Positions 17,260 to 26,714 are shown, counted from the first letter of the stretch. The stretch: DNA of 64,000 bases from MPNP01 sp965116235 (GCA_965116235.1 OZ220496.1:2790001-2854000), one strand, 5' to 3'. Notes: a model not told the origin generated them from the letters alone. Translations and numbers: made by a program.

Positions 17260-19002
17260 CTACATTCTGTTTACAGGAGTCACCCCTATGATGCCCAATC
17301 CAAGCGCGATGATGATGCCTGTTGTCCGAGCCAAAGCGAGTCCGGCCATCGATGCGGGGACATCATCCTTCTTCAGGATGCGAAGGTTTGCCTGTTCATT
17401 TCCCTGGGCCCAGAAGGAGTGGAACTCTGAGACCAGTTCAATCAGATAAAAGACAAGGCGATGCGGTTCTCTATGCCTGGAAGCCAATTCGACCGTACGG
17501 GGCCAATCGGCCAGCCGACGCAGGAAATTGACATGGGCCGGTGCAGACAGATGGCTGAGATCGGCTTGGGCAAGACTCTTGTCATCGATCTCAAGCCCGG
17601 CCTCAGAGGCTCGGGCCAAGAGTGAGCATATGCGGGCATGAGCATATTGAACATAAAACACCGGATTGTCCTTGGATTGCTCCTGTACCTTGTGGTAGTC
17701 AAAATCCAACGTCGCTTCGTTCTTGCGCATCAACATCACGAAGCGCGTAACATCGGGACCGACTGTGTCCAAGGCCTCGTCCAGCATCACAAAATTGCCG
17801 GCCCTCTTGGACATCTTCAGCTTTTCACTGCCCTGAAACACATTGACCTGCTGCATGAGTTTGATGCTGAAACGGACTTTGTCGCCGCCGAATGCCTTGA
17901 CAATGGCCGTCAGCCGCTTGACATATCCACCGTGATCAGACCCGAAAATATTGATCAGCTCATCAAAGCCACGACTTATTTTGTCAAAATGATAGGCAAT
18001 GTCGGGAGCAAAATAGGTCCAGCTGCCATCGGATTTCCTGATCGGACGATCGACATCATCGCCATGGTTCGTTGACTTGACGAGCGTCTGCCGTCGAGGT
18101 TCCCAATCTTCAGGAAGCCGGCCTTTTGGCGGTTCCAGGATTCCTTCATAAATCAGGTCCAAATCCTTCAGCTTCTGGATGGATTCCTCAATTCGACCGT
18201 AATGCAGAAGCGTCTTTTCGTGAACAAAATTGTCCATCCTGACACCAAGTCGCTCAAGATCGTGCTTGATCAGCCCAAGCATGTGCTGAAGGGAATAGTC
18301 TCGAACCCTGTCAATCCACTCACTCTCAGGCCGGTCAAGAAGCGCGGTTCCAAATTCACCCTTCAGTCCTTCGCCGACAGCAACCAGATAGTCACCGCCA
18401 TAGCCGTCGGCTCCAAAGACCACATCACGTCCATGTGCCTCCATGTATCGGAGGTAGGCTGACCGGGCAAGAGTATCAACTTGGCCCCCGCCATCATTGA
18501 CATAGTATTCCCTGACAACATGATAGCCGACAAACTCAAGCAATCGTCCCAAGGCATCACCGAATACGGCGCCACGCGCATGACCAATGTGCAGAGGACC
18601 GGTCGGGTTGGCTGAAACGAACTCCAAGTTGACCTTTCGCCCCTGCCCCTGATCAACTTGTCCAAAGTGCTGCGGATCTTCCAGTGCACTGCCAATGACC
18701 CGGTGCCAAAATTCTGGCTTCATTGTCAGATTGACAAACCCCGGACCGGCAATGTCCAGAGATCGAATCCTCTCGTCGGATCGGAGCCGGGCAACCAGGA
18801 TTTCAGCCAGCTGGCGTGGACCGGCATTCGCGTGCCGGGCCAGAACGATGGCGGCGTTGGTCGACATTTCTCCATGCCCCTCGTTTTTGGGACGTTCAAG
18901 GGTAACGCCATCAAAGGAGCAATCGCTCGCAATAATGCCTTCGCTTTTCAGCCTGTGCAAGTGCTTCTCAATGTCTGTCTTCAGTTCAGAAATCATACCC
19001 AT
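17260..19002 (-). CDS. argS: Arginyl-tRNA synthetase
   Basis: Class I aminoacyl-tRNA synthetase charging tRNA-Arg. The 580-residue protein is full length. The N-terminal Arg-tRNA-synthetase domain (residues 5-85) precedes the catalytic core with NPTGPLHIGHARGAVFGDAL (HIGH motif, residues ~118-137) and KMSKRAGNFVML (KMSK-type loop near residue 400). The C-terminal DALR anticodon-binding domain starts near HARICSLLARASE. It is transcribed with the SPOR gene and nagZ, downstream of dgt by 83 bases. Confidence 0.97.
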   Translation of the reverse strand: MGMISELKTDIEKHLHRLKSEGIIASDCSFDGVTLERPKNEGHGEMSTNAAIVLARHANAGPRQLAEILVARLRSDERIRSLDIAGPGFVNLTMKPEFWHRVIGSALEDPQHFGQVDQGQGRKVNLEFVSANPTGPLHIGHARGAVFGDALGRLLEFVGYHVVREYYVNDGGGQVDTLARSAYLRYMEAHGRDVVFGADGYGGDYLVAVGEGLKGEFGTALLDRPESEWIDRVRDYSLQHMLGLIKHDLERLGVRMDNFVHEKTLLHYGRIEESIQKLKDLDLIYEGILEPPKGRLPEDWEPRRQTLVKSTNHGDDVDRPIRKSDGSWTYFAPDIAYHFDKISRGFDELINIFGSDHGGYVKRLTAIVKAFGGDKVRFSIKLMQQVNVFQGSEKLKMSKRAGNFVMLDEALDTVGPDVTRFVMLMRKNEATLDFDYHKVQEQSKDNPVFYVQYAHARICSLLARASEAGLEIDDKSLAQADLSHLSAPAHVNFLRRLADWPRTVELASRHREPHRLVFYLIELVSEFHSFWAQGNEQANLRILKKDDVPASMAGLALARTTGIIIALGLGIIGVTPVNRM

Positions 19003-19085
19003 GCACCTAACAACTCTTCTCTTTCAGACCGTTTCACGACTTGGCTCAGGCAAACCCCTGCCCCTTTCTCTTGCAAGGGGCAAGC

Positions 19086-20243
19086 CTACATGATTCCGTC
19101 CACTTCTTTCGGCTGCACGATTCCCTTATCTTGAGCCGTTTGGATTGTAAACCGGTCCGTCATTCCAGCGATGTAGTCACCGACCAGTCTTCGGCGGCAA
19201 AACCGCCCTTCATCGATTCGGCCCTGCCAATTTTCGGGCAGGCTGGAAGGGTTTTCCAGATAATAATGAAACAGCTTTGTCAGAAGGCCCTGAATCCTGG
19301 CCTTTTTGCCCTTAATCAAGTCGCTATGGTACAAATTGGCTTTCAGATAGGCACTGATCTCCCTGAGATAATCAAGGCCGTCGTCAGAAAAGGCGATGAC
19401 CGGCTTGCCGTAGAGACGAACTTCTTCGGTATTGGCAAAGGCGTTTTCATCCAAAATGCGTTTCGATTCTTTTGTGATATCGCCCATGAAGTAATTGAAC
19501 GTTTGACGAATGACGTTGGCCCTTAGCCGATGACTGTCGACTGTCGGATTGTCACCTTCCAATGATGTACATATGCAGCCAATGAGCCGCAGCTGCCTTG
19601 CGTCGTCCAAATCGATGACTCCAGCCCGCATGCCATCATGCAGGTCATGCGAGTTGTAGACTATGTCATCGGCTAGAGCCGCCACTTGCGCTTCACAACT
19701 GGCGTGAACACCCAATCGAAGGTCGTGACGCTGGTTATAGTGTGCCGTAATGAAGGGTATGTCCCGCGTTACCGGACCATTATGCTTGGCAATTCCTTCC
19801 AAGCTGGCCCAAGACAGATTCAAACCGTCAAAACCAACATACGGGCTCGACAGATAGGTTACGATTTGCAGGGCTTGGGCATTATGATTGAACCCTCCCA
19901 CCCCGGCAAGCAGGCTGTCCAGTATGCTCTCTCCCATATGTCCGAAAGGGGGATGGCCAATATCATGAGCCAAAGCAATCACCTCAGCCAATTGAGGATT
20001 CAACCTCAGTTGCCGGGCAATCGATCGTGATGCTCGCGAAACTTCAATCGTATGTGTCAGACGTGTACGAAAGTGATCCCGGTTCGAGGCAATCCAGACC
20101 TGTGTCTTATCGGTTAAACGTCGAAATGCTGTAGTGTGAACGACACGGTCACCATCACGCACAAACGGTGATCTGTCATCAAAGGCCGCTTCGCGGTACA
20201 ACCGGCCCGGATCAGTCTTGGCACTGACGGCACAATCACGCAA
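19086..20243 (-). CDS. dgt: dGTP triphosphohydrolase-like protein (HD superfamily)
   Basis: This HD-domain enzyme is expected to hydrolyse dGTP (or other dNTPs) to the nucleoside and triphosphate. The entry motif VHTTAFRRLTDKTQVW is followed by the metal-binding EVIALAHDIGHPPFGHMGE (HD at about residue 95) and further His/Asp ligands in ALADDIVYNSHDLHDG near residue 190. Its 385 residues match the alphaproteobacterial dGTPase-like subfamily. The first codon is TTG at 20243. It is divergent from erpA and upstream of argS, a common alphaproteobacterial arrangement. Confidence 0.92.
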   Translation of the reverse strand: MRDCAVSAKTDPGRLYREAAFDDRSPFVRDGDRVVHTTAFRRLTDKTQVWIASNRDHFRTRLTHTIEVSRASRSIARQLRLNPQLAEVIALAHDIGHPPFGHMGESILDSLLAGVGGFNHNAQALQIVTYLSSPYVGFDGLNLSWASLEGIAKHNGPVTRDIPFITAHYNQRHDLRLGVHASCEAQVAALADDIVYNSHDLHDGMRAGVIDLDDARQLRLIGCICTSLEGDNPTVDSHRLRANVIRQTFNYFMGDITKESKRILDENAFANTEEVRLYGKPVIAFSDDGLDYLREISAYLKANLYHSDLIKGKKARIQGLLTKLFHYYLENPSSLPENWQGRIDEGRFCRRRLVGDYIAGMTDRFTIQTAQDKGIVQPKEVDGIM

Positions 20244-20304
20244 CGGCCCTGCTCACTCCCAAACTTGTTTCCATGCCTCAATTTTCTTGTCGATTTGACA
20301 GCCG

Positions 20305-20688
20305 TTGCTTATATGTCAAATCTATACTTCATCTGAATTTTGGCAACCACAAACCTTAACATTGTTCATACCTCCTCGAGTTTCAGAACGGGCTTTCAAG
20401 CGCTTGGCCGATATCAACGCCCAGCAGGATGCATCCCGGTGCCTGCGCGTGGCAGTCAAAGGGGGCGGGTGCTCGGGGTTTCAGTATGAAATCGCGTTCG
20501 ATGAACCTCAGGAAGACGATTTGAAGATTGAACAGGACGGACAAACTGTTTTGGTTGACGAGATGTCCCTGCCCTTTCTGGACAATGCGGTCATTGACTA
20601 TAGCGAGGAAATCATCGGAGCAAAATTCGTCGTGAACAATCCCAATGCCAAGTCAACCTGCGGATGCTCCCTCAGTTTCTCGCTTTGA
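20305..20688 (+). CDS. erpA: Iron-sulfur cluster insertion protein ErpA
   Basis: A-type carrier that hands Fe-S clusters to apo-proteins. The HesB/IscA core contains the three ligand cysteines: one in KGGGCSGFQYEIAF and two in KSTCGCSLSF at the C-terminus. No ATG precedes the core; the frame can begin at TTG 20305 or TTG 20362. The second gives a protein of 108 residues, closer to the family norm of about 107-115, so the true 5' end may be 20362. It is followed 10 bases later by the exonuclease III gene. Confidence 0.88.
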   Translation: MLICQIYTSSEFWQPQTLTLFIPPRVSERAFKRLADINAQQDASRCLRVAVKGGGCSGFQYEIAFDEPQEDDLKIEQDGQTVLVDEMSLPFLDNAVIDYSEEIIGAKFVVNNPNAKSTCGCSLSFSL

Positions 20689-20698
20689 CGGTGCCACG

Positions 20699-21481
20699 GT
20701 GAAAATTGCGACATACAACGTCAATGGTATCCGGGTTCGACTACCCCGGCTGCTGGACTGGTTGAACGAACGCGAGCCGGATGTGGCACTTCTGCAGGAA
20801 ATCAAATGCGAAGACCATCTCTTTCCGCATCAGCCGCTCAGCGATATGGGATACAACATCGAGACTCATGGACAGAAGGGATTCAATGGCGTGGCCGTCC
20901 TCTCCAAGTATCCTCTGAACGATGTTATTCGCGGCTTGCCGAACGAGCCCGAGGACACTCAATCGCGGTGGATTGAGGCCAGTATCGGTCTCAAGGAACA
21001 CTCACTGAGGGTGTGTTGCCTGTACTTGCCGAACGGCAACCCGGCTGACAGTGAAAAATACGATTACAAGATACGGTGGCTAAGGCGACTGCAGAAAAGA
21101 GCGTCTGAATTGCTTGATAATGAAGATCCCCTGGTCATTGCCGGAGACTATAACGTCATACCGCAGGCTGAAGATGCCCGTTTTCCGGATAACTGGATCG
21201 ATGACGCCCTGTTTCGGCTCGAAACCCGAACTGAGTGGCGCAAGCTCCTGAACTCGGGATTGCACGACGCCTATCGTCTGTGCCATCCCTTTTCAACCGA
21301 ATATACGTTCTGGGACTTTCAAGCCAACGCCTGGCAAATCAACAATGGAATCAGAATTGATCATCTTCTGATCTCAGCCCAGAGCGCCGATTTGCTGCGC
21401 GATTGCCAGATTGACAGGCACGTCAGGGGATGGGCAAAACCTTCTGACCACGTTCCCATTTGGGTTGATTTGGATTGTTAA
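20699..21481 (+). CDS. xth: Exodeoxyribonuclease III (AP endonuclease)
   Basis: Xth cuts DNA at abasic sites and trims 3' ends in base-excision repair. The endonuclease/exonuclease/phosphatase fold is shown by KIATYNVNGIRVRL at the N-terminus, LLQEIKCED (metal-binding Glu), GDYNVIPQAEDA, RIDHLLIS and the terminal SDHVPIWVDLD. I chose the GTG at 20699, which puts the protein start directly before KIATYNVNG and 10 bases after erpA; an ATG at 20645 inside erpA would add 18 residues without homology. The protein then has 260 residues, as usual. Confidence 0.93.
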   Translation: MKIATYNVNGIRVRLPRLLDWLNEREPDVALLQEIKCEDHLFPHQPLSDMGYNIETHGQKGFNGVAVLSKYPLNDVIRGLPNEPEDTQSRWIEASIGLKEHSLRVCCLYLPNGNPADSEKYDYKIRWLRRLQKRASELLDNEDPLVIAGDYNVIPQAEDARFPDNWIDDALFRLETRTEWRKLLNSGLHDAYRLCHPFSTEYTFWDFQANAWQINNGIRIDHLLISAQSADLLRDCQIDRHVRGWAKPSDHVPIWVDLDC

Positions 21482-21848
21482 CGCCTGTAAATTGCATGGC
21501 GTTGGGTCCCAACAGGTCTGGACTGTTTCCGACTTGGAACCTTGCCTGCCATTCACCGATCGATCTGGCCATTGGCTGTAATGCCATGGATCTGACTCCG
21601 GGAGCAATGTCGGACCCTTGATTTCGATACTGGCTTGATCATTGATCTCCCGATTCGACGGAATGGGATCACCGAGACGCCGGCTTAGGGAAGGGAAGTC
21701 AACGTGACACGCTGCGGGGCTAAAGGTCAATCGGGAAAATGCACCGACAATGGTGCTCCTGCATGCGAAAGAGGAGCTTGACTGGAACGACAATCAAGGA
21801 GTGGGATGTCATCGTGACGCGCTTTTAGGCCGCCCTTCCAAAGCTGAA
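21482..21848. other. Intergenic region between xth and repeat module A
   Basis: No gene is supported. A 139-codon antisense frame spans part of it but overlaps the end of xth and resembles nothing I recognise. The junction with the repeated module is at about 21849, where similarity to 44877 (reverse complement) begins. Confidence 0.4.
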
Positions 21849-22449
21849 TTTCTGCAACCTTGCAAGAACAGGCACTATTCTCACTTTGGGATGGTGTCCG
21901 GCTGGACCGGTTTCAGGTGATGCGCACGCCCGGAAGCTTCAAGGCCTGCTCCTGCAGCAGGATCGGTGCCATCATCAGTTTGGCAAGGCGCAGAAACGGC
22001 TGTCTGTCGGGTGGCCGCCTTGGGCTGGGCTTGGGACAATGGGTCGCCGGTGCCACGCCCGATGATCACGCCGGAAGGCCGTCATCATGGAACAGAAGGG
22101 TTTGCCCGGTCGTGCGCATGAGCCATTCGGCATATCGGGCCAGCATGGCACAGCCAAACATGGATGCGTCCACGACAAGCCCGATGATGAGACCGGCCGC
22201 ACCTTCCGATCCATGGTGTTCAGGCTTCCGACAGCGTGACCCCCACGAGGCCGTCGCTTGTTGGACCGTACGGTCTCATCGGTCATGTCCCGGCCGGCTG
22301 AGCCGACACGACCGGAGGCCGTCCAAGGTTGCTTCGGCGCGATGTTGACAGCCCTTTGACACCCGGTGAGTCCACTGGCTCGCGTCTGAAGGTCACGTGC
22401 GGTTTCATCCTGTATCGCTCCTGACGGGGGCCGGCCGCCGGCCTGCGCC

Positions 22450-22494
22450 GATGCCGACAACCGGCATCGCTCCGCAACCCGACGGCCTTCCGTC
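22450..22494 (-). terminator. Twin hairpins after autotransporter A
   Basis: Just past the autotransporter stop (22501) two short stems occur: GACGG/CCGTC around a 4-base loop (22481-22494) and GATGCCG/CGGCATC around a 5-base loop (22450-22468). A GC-rich GGCCGGC repeat follows. The same two hairpins follow copy B (44220-44264). No T run is present, so they may be Rho-assisted or mRNA-protecting. Confidence 0.5.
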
Positions 22495-22500
22495 TCCCAA

Positions 22501-25500
22501 TCAGAAGCGGAAGGTCACGGACAGACCGCCCCCAAAGTCGGTGTTGTCGCTCCCCGCCGTCGCATAAAAGGCATCCCCCGTCAGTAGCGTCGTGTCGTGG
22601 CCGCCCAGAGACATCGCCCCGCCCACGCCCAGACGCACCCAGGTCGGCTTCACCTCCGTCGCCAGCCGGGTGCCGGCCACCATCACCGCATGCTTGGACG
22701 AGAACTCATGCTCCAGATCCAAAGACGCATACAGCCGACCGTCGGTATCCTCCGGACCCAACTCGGCCAAGACACCTACACGACCCTGAACGCTCTGCTC
22801 CTTGTCCGGAGCAACCCGGCCGGCTCCATCGATCCGGGTCGGTTCGTCAAAGGCGTCCATGTCCACCGATGACCAAGACAGACCCCCACGCGGAATCACG
22901 GTCATGCCTCCCATACTCATCGGCTGACCGACTTCCACTCCGAGCGCCAGACCGTTGCCACCTCCCTTGGAGGTGATCGCACCGACCGCACTGTTGGCCG
23001 ACACCATCGTGATATCAAAGAACCGGGTGTAGCTCAGCTGGCCGTCCACATACAGCCCGCGGTCGTCCGTCCAGGTCAGGGACAGGCCCACACCGGTGCC
23101 GCTCGCTTCCATGGTGCCACCCTTCTTGACGGTGGCCTCACTTTGCCGGTAGTGGGCACTCACGCCCAGCACCAGACGCTCATCGGTCGGCACTTCCAGA
23201 CCCGCCTCAAAGTCGGTCTGCTTGACATCCCATGCCAGAGACTGACGCCAAAAGTCCTGGGCCGTCGTCGATGTATCGGCCATCCGCTCACCGTCACGGA
23301 CCGCCAGACGTACCCAGACACCCGTGCGGGAACTTGGAGTTACCACATGCTCGCCCTTGCTGCTCTCGACCATGACCTCCTCGTCGCCGGTGGTCCGGCG
23401 GGGCACCGCCATGCGCGTACTGTAGGGCGTCAGGTCCACCAGACCCAGAAGCACCGACGGCAACACCTCATACAGACGCGCCCGATGGCTGTACAGACGC
23501 AAGACCGGAGCCGACGGATCATCCTCGAATTGGTAACCATCCGTAATCTTCTCGAGCTGGGCCTTGAACACCTGTTCGTACACACCCATCCGGTCGCCAC
23601 GGCGGTAGACATGATCATTCACCTTCAGATCATTCTCGGTTCCGGATGCACTGCGGGTCTTGAACTCGAGTGTGGAACGGGTCCTCTCCTTGTTCTCTTC
23701 TTCTATATCCTGGGCCGCGGACACGCGGTTCAGGATCTTGCCTTCGACATGACCCACGACACCCGCCTCATCCTTCTCCAGAATCACCGCGACAACTTCG
23801 GCCTGGTCATCGTCAGCCTTGGGATCCACCTCGATGGCCACGCCGGATTTCGCCTTGACATGCGCGCGAGGACCAATCACGATCGTGCCACCCCCCTTCT
23901 CGCTCGCGCCTAGCGCGACTATGCTGCTTCTCCGGATGCGCACGCCGGCACATATGTTCTGGCCCGTCTTCGTGTTGGTGCATGCCGAGTCACCACCCAT
24001 GACCGTACCGCGGATGGTAAGAGCAAACTTGTCGACGGCCGAGCCGCGCTTGTCGACCATGATGCCATAATGGTCCGCCGTGATCACGCTGCCTTCCTTG
24101 GTCTCGACCGTGGCCGTGGCACCAGCGTAAGCACGGGCACGGATGCCAACCTTCTTCGCCGTGATGCGGCTGCCCGCCTCCATCGTGATCGATACGGCCT
24201 TGTAGCCTTGCGCATGAATGCCCGCAGGTGATGTGCCCGTAGTAGGTTCTGCACCCGCCGTGATCTTGCCTCTGTGGGTGATCGTGATGGTACCGGTGCG
24301 GTCGGGGTCAAGGTAAACCGCAATCCCATATCCGCTTGCCACAATCTCGCTGTCCGCTCCTGTCTTAATCACGACGTCGCCCCCGGCTGTCGTTTCGCCA
24401 GGATCTAGGAGTCGTACATACATCCCAAAATTGTCTTCGGTGAGTATACTCCCCAAGTGCCTGATCATGATTTTGCCTTTGGCGTCTGCGGTTAGATCCA
24501 TATTGATGCCGTACTCCTGCGCCTTTATGCTGCTGCCTGGCATCGTTGTGACCGTGACGTCTCGGATGCCTTTCGCTTCAATACCATGTCCAGCCGCATC
24601 GATCAGGCCTCCGTGGGTGATCCTGATGTTGCCGATGCGTTTATTTCCGCCAATCTCGGCCTTGATCCCATACGGGTAGACTCCATTGTCACTGGCTGAT
24701 TGGTTTCGGTTCGTCTTGATCTTGCTGCCCGCTCCCGTCTCAATCACGATGTCGCCCTTGATCCCGCTCCCGCTTGTGGGATCCTCCAGGGATGCACTTA
24801 TTCCATGCGTGGCATATATTGCGCCTTGGTGCGTGATCGTGATTGTGCCGACACCCGCGGGCTTTATAGCTGCGACAATGCCATACGCACTGATGGGGTT
24901 GCCATCCGCGCCGAGCGTCACTCCGGGATCAACCGTAATCGTGATACCACCCTTGGCATGCTGCTCGACATCCATGCCATAGCCCTGCTCATAATTCTCG
25001 CCGCTGTCATGCGCAAGAATGGAACCGCCCTTGAGATGGACCGTGATCGGTATCGTCGTGCCCGCGGCGGCTTCGTCAGTGCGAACGTGGATGCCTTTTT
25101 TGGGACCGCGCGGCACCGGCAGCGGCGGCGTCGCCTTCGACACGTCAATTGTGGCGCTCGACTCAAGATGGATGCCCCCGGTCACCCCGTCCTTTTTATT
25201 GGCCTTGTCTTCGGCTTCCCCCGTGTGTTTAAGGTCAATGCCCAATAATCCCCCAGCACCCGAGGTAGTGATGATGCTCTTTTCGTCCAGTACGAGCTTG
25301 AGCAAGCCGGTTCCGGCACGCTCCATGCCTATGCCCGTGCCCTGCGAATAGGTCGCGATACGGCCTGTGACCACAACATCACGGGCGCCACCAGTTGTGG
25401 CGGTAATGCTGAGGGCACCGCCGGTGAGGTGTTTTGCGGTTGGGCTTTCGCCAAGCACGGCCCCGTTCAAGTCCAGTGTCAGACCTCCGGTCAGTCCGCG

Positions 25501-25773
25501 GCATGAAATCACGTCCGTGTATGGCTCGTCACTGCTCAGGGCAAACTTGGGCAGCGTTCCATCTGTACCCGTGCATGTTTGGGCCGCAACCGAATGTGGT
25601 ACCGCCAGGAGCATCCCCAGCCCGACAAACAGCGCTCCAATTGTCGAAGGCCCGAAGCCCGGTCCACGGAGGGACCCAACCGAGAGATCATCTACCCCCC
25701 CCCTGCTCGTGTTCATGGGCACGCACGGGCCGGCCCCGTCCGCCCAGATCGAAATCAATCCTGTCATGATCAT
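22501..25773 (-). CDS. Autotransporter adhesin A (type V secretion), predicted phase-ON
   Basis: From ATG 25773 (preceded by GAGAAGGGA) the product has 1090 residues. A long N-terminal extension of about 45 residues is followed by a hydrophobic signal core STIGALFVGLGMLLAVPHS ending in VAAQ. The passenger (about 66-740) is built of solenoid-like repeats with the recurring pattern I-x-I-x-x-G-x-I ... GI-A, for example GDIVIETGAGSKI and VSITMEAGSRITAKKVGI. The C-terminal part (about 770-1090) is an autotransporter beta-barrel ending in VTFRF, with the terminal Phe needed for BAM recognition. It should export the passenger to the cell surface. A run of 9 G (gene strand) at 25703-25695 lies in the signal region and keeps the frame open here. 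The frame is also open upstream as far as 25908. Confidence 0.87.
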   Translation of the reverse strand: MIMTGLISIWADGAGPCVPMNTSRGGVDDLSVGSLRGPGFGPSTIGALFVGLGMLLAVPHSVAAQTCTGTDGTLPKFALSSDEPYTDVISCRGLTGGLTLDLNGAVLGESPTAKHLTGGALSITATTGGARDVVVTGRIATYSQGTGIGMERAGTGLLKLVLDEKSIITTSGAGGLLGIDLKHTGEAEDKANKKDGVTGGIHLESSATIDVSKATPPLPVPRGPKKGIHVRTDEAAAGTTIPITVHLKGGSILAHDSGENYEQGYGMDVEQHAKGGITITVDPGVTLGADGNPISAYGIVAAIKPAGVGTITITHQGAIYATHGISASLEDPTSGSGIKGDIVIETGAGSKIKTNRNQSASDNGVYPYGIKAEIGGNKRIGNIRITHGGLIDAAGHGIEAKGIRDVTVTTMPGSSIKAQEYGINMDLTADAKGKIMIRHLGSILTEDNFGMYVRLLDPGETTAGGDVVIKTGADSEIVASGYGIAVYLDPDRTGTITITHRGKITAGAEPTTGTSPAGIHAQGYKAVSITMEAGSRITAKKVGIRARAYAGATATVETKEGSVITADHYGIMVDKRGSAVDKFALTIRGTVMGGDSACTNTKTGQNICAGVRIRRSSIVALGASEKGGGTIVIGPRAHVKAKSGVAIEVDPKADDDQAEVVAVILEKDEAGVVGHVEGKILNRVSAAQDIEEENKERTRSTLEFKTRSASGTENDLKVNDHVYRRGDRMGVYEQVFKAQLEKITDGYQFEDDPSAPVLRLYSHRARLYEVLPSVLLGLVDLTPYSTRMAVPRRTTGDEEVMVESSKGEHVVTPSSRTGVWVRLAVRDGERMADTSTTAQDFWRQSLAWDVKQTDFEAGLEVPTDERLVLGVSAHYRQSEATVKKGGTMEASGTGVGLSLTWTDDRGLYVDGQLSYTRFFDITMVSANSAVGAITSKGGGNGLALGVEVGQPMSMGGMTVIPRGGLSWSSVDMDAFDEPTRIDGAGRVAPDKEQSVQGRVGVLAELGPEDTDGRLYASLDLEHEFSSKHAVMVAGTRLATEVKPTWVRLGVGGAMSLGGHDTTLLTGDAFYATAGSDNTDFGGGLSVTFRF
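25695..25703 (-). repeat. Poly-G run (9 G on gene strand) inside the autotransporter A coding region
   Basis: Nine consecutive C on the plus strand, read as G9 in the gene, fall about 70 bases after the ATG at 25773, within the codons for S-R-G-G-V-D-D-L. With 9 G the frame is open into the signal core and passenger. Gain or loss of one base would end translation early. The aligned run in copy B is 41344-41352. Confidence 0.85.
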
Positions 25774-25821
25774 TGTTCCCTTCTCGTTATCCAAAAAGTA
25801 AAGTCTGCTAAAAAATAAATG

Positions 25822-25831
25822 CCCCCCCCCC
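25822..25831 (-). repeat. Poly-G run (10 G on gene strand) upstream of autotransporter A
   Basis: Ten C on the plus strand, read as G10 on the gene strand, lie 49 bases upstream of the autotransporter ATG. On the gene strand TTGCAA precedes the run and TTTATT follows with 17 bases between them, a possible sigma-70 promoter with the run in its spacer. The matching run in copy B has 9 G. The run also lies in a leader frame starting at ATG 25866 with its own GGAG, so an effect through translation is an alternative. Confidence 0.8.
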
Positions 25832-25908
25832 AAGATTTGCAACTCTTTTGTGACGCTCCGGTTCATTTTTCTCCAAACTGTCGCATGCATGCGACACACC
25901 GGCTTCAA

Positions 25909-26637
25909 CGATGTGTTGTGGCTTACTCAGGGGAAAGCCTCGGACGGTGCACGATTGATCACGACTATATCAAGGGTTGAGCCTTTTCTGGTGTTCCCGT
26001 ATCCCGACATGTGTGGCCCTGTTGGGCCGTTTTGGTGGATGGGGTCATGCGTCGGGCTGGGATGACGGCAAAAAGTGACAGCCCTGTACCGCCGTTGCCG
26101 GATATTCCTGAGGTCACCGAAGTCCGGAGGCGGACACACGCTCCCGCAGGAGGCGGGGTTGTCGCCATGGCAACAGCTGCAATGCTCCCAGCCGCTGGCG
26201 GGGCTGTATTTGGTCAACGTGGCACGACACGGCAACGGATCGGCAAAACGCCAAACCGGTATGCGGCCGAACCGGGCAATGATGGCTTCCAAGCCCAAGG
26301 CAACGGCACCTTGCCGACCAGCTTTCAGGTTGGGGATGACACTCGGTGGCGGATTGCGATTGACAAGAGGCGATTTGCGGAATTGCCGAGCACTTTTGTC
26401 CCAAACGGATTTCCGCTGCTTGATGGTAGGTCGGGAGGCATGATCCGGCATGGTCGCGATACGCATGAACACACGCATAAGGATTGCAAACGACCGTGTT
26501 GGTGCTCGTTGACGAGGAATTGTGTGTACATGGATAGTTTGTGCAAAAAAAATGAAGTTAAAACCTTTGCAAACCGGCCCGTGTGATTGTGGGTTGTGGG
26601 GGAGGATTAATCACAAAGGCTCAAATCGGTTCGGAAG
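25909..26637 (-). other. Conserved leader of module A, function unknown
   Basis: About 730 bases between the module end and the autotransporter are closely matched by 40424-41160 of module B. In A both strands carry open frames (183 codons on the minus strand from 26478; 191 on the plus strand from 26011), but in B single-base gaps break both, so neither looks like a maintained gene. The stretch may hold a long 5' leader, an RNA, or a decayed gene carried along with the module. I recognise no family. Confidence 0.4.
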
Positions 26638-26714
26638 TTGGGTTTAGATCCTCGCTACAGAGGTGATTCGCGCGGTCCTGCGTTGGCGGAAGTCAAGTGC
26701 TTTGACGGTCCTGG

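Larger units (their letters stand above)
21849..26637 (-). repeat. Autotransporter module A: one arm of a long inverted repeat
   Basis: Read on the minus strand, this segment matches 40424-44877 read on the plus strand. The shared order is a leader of about 700 bp, a poly-G run, the autotransporter gene with a second poly-G run near its start, hairpins after the stop, and about 650 bp of conserved downstream sequence. Similarity is strongest in the beta-barrel coding part and in both flanks, and weaker with length differences in the passenger. The outer limits are estimated by eye from where the two sequences stop matching (CTTCCGAACCGATTT at the leader end, GGCAAGGTTGCA at the far end). Confidence 0.88.

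Noticed and set aside
20645..20698. ATG start of exonuclease III at 20645
   Set aside because: The extra 18 residues lie inside erpA and have no counterpart in exonuclease III proteins; the GTG at 20699 sits exactly at the conserved N-terminus.
21500..21848. Antisense 139-codon frame between xth and module A
   Set aside because: It overlaps the end of xth, and its predicted protein has no recognisable features.
25774..25908. N-terminal extension of autotransporter A to 25908, through the G10 run
   Set aside because: ATG 25773 has a ribosome binding site directly before it, the added residues do not look like a signal peptide, and in copy B the equivalent extension is not in frame. It is kept only as an alternative for how the upstream run could act.
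26011..26586. A 191-codon plus-strand frame and a 183-codon minus-strand frame in the leader of module A
   Set aside because: Both are broken by indels in the homologous leader of module B, and neither resembles a known family.
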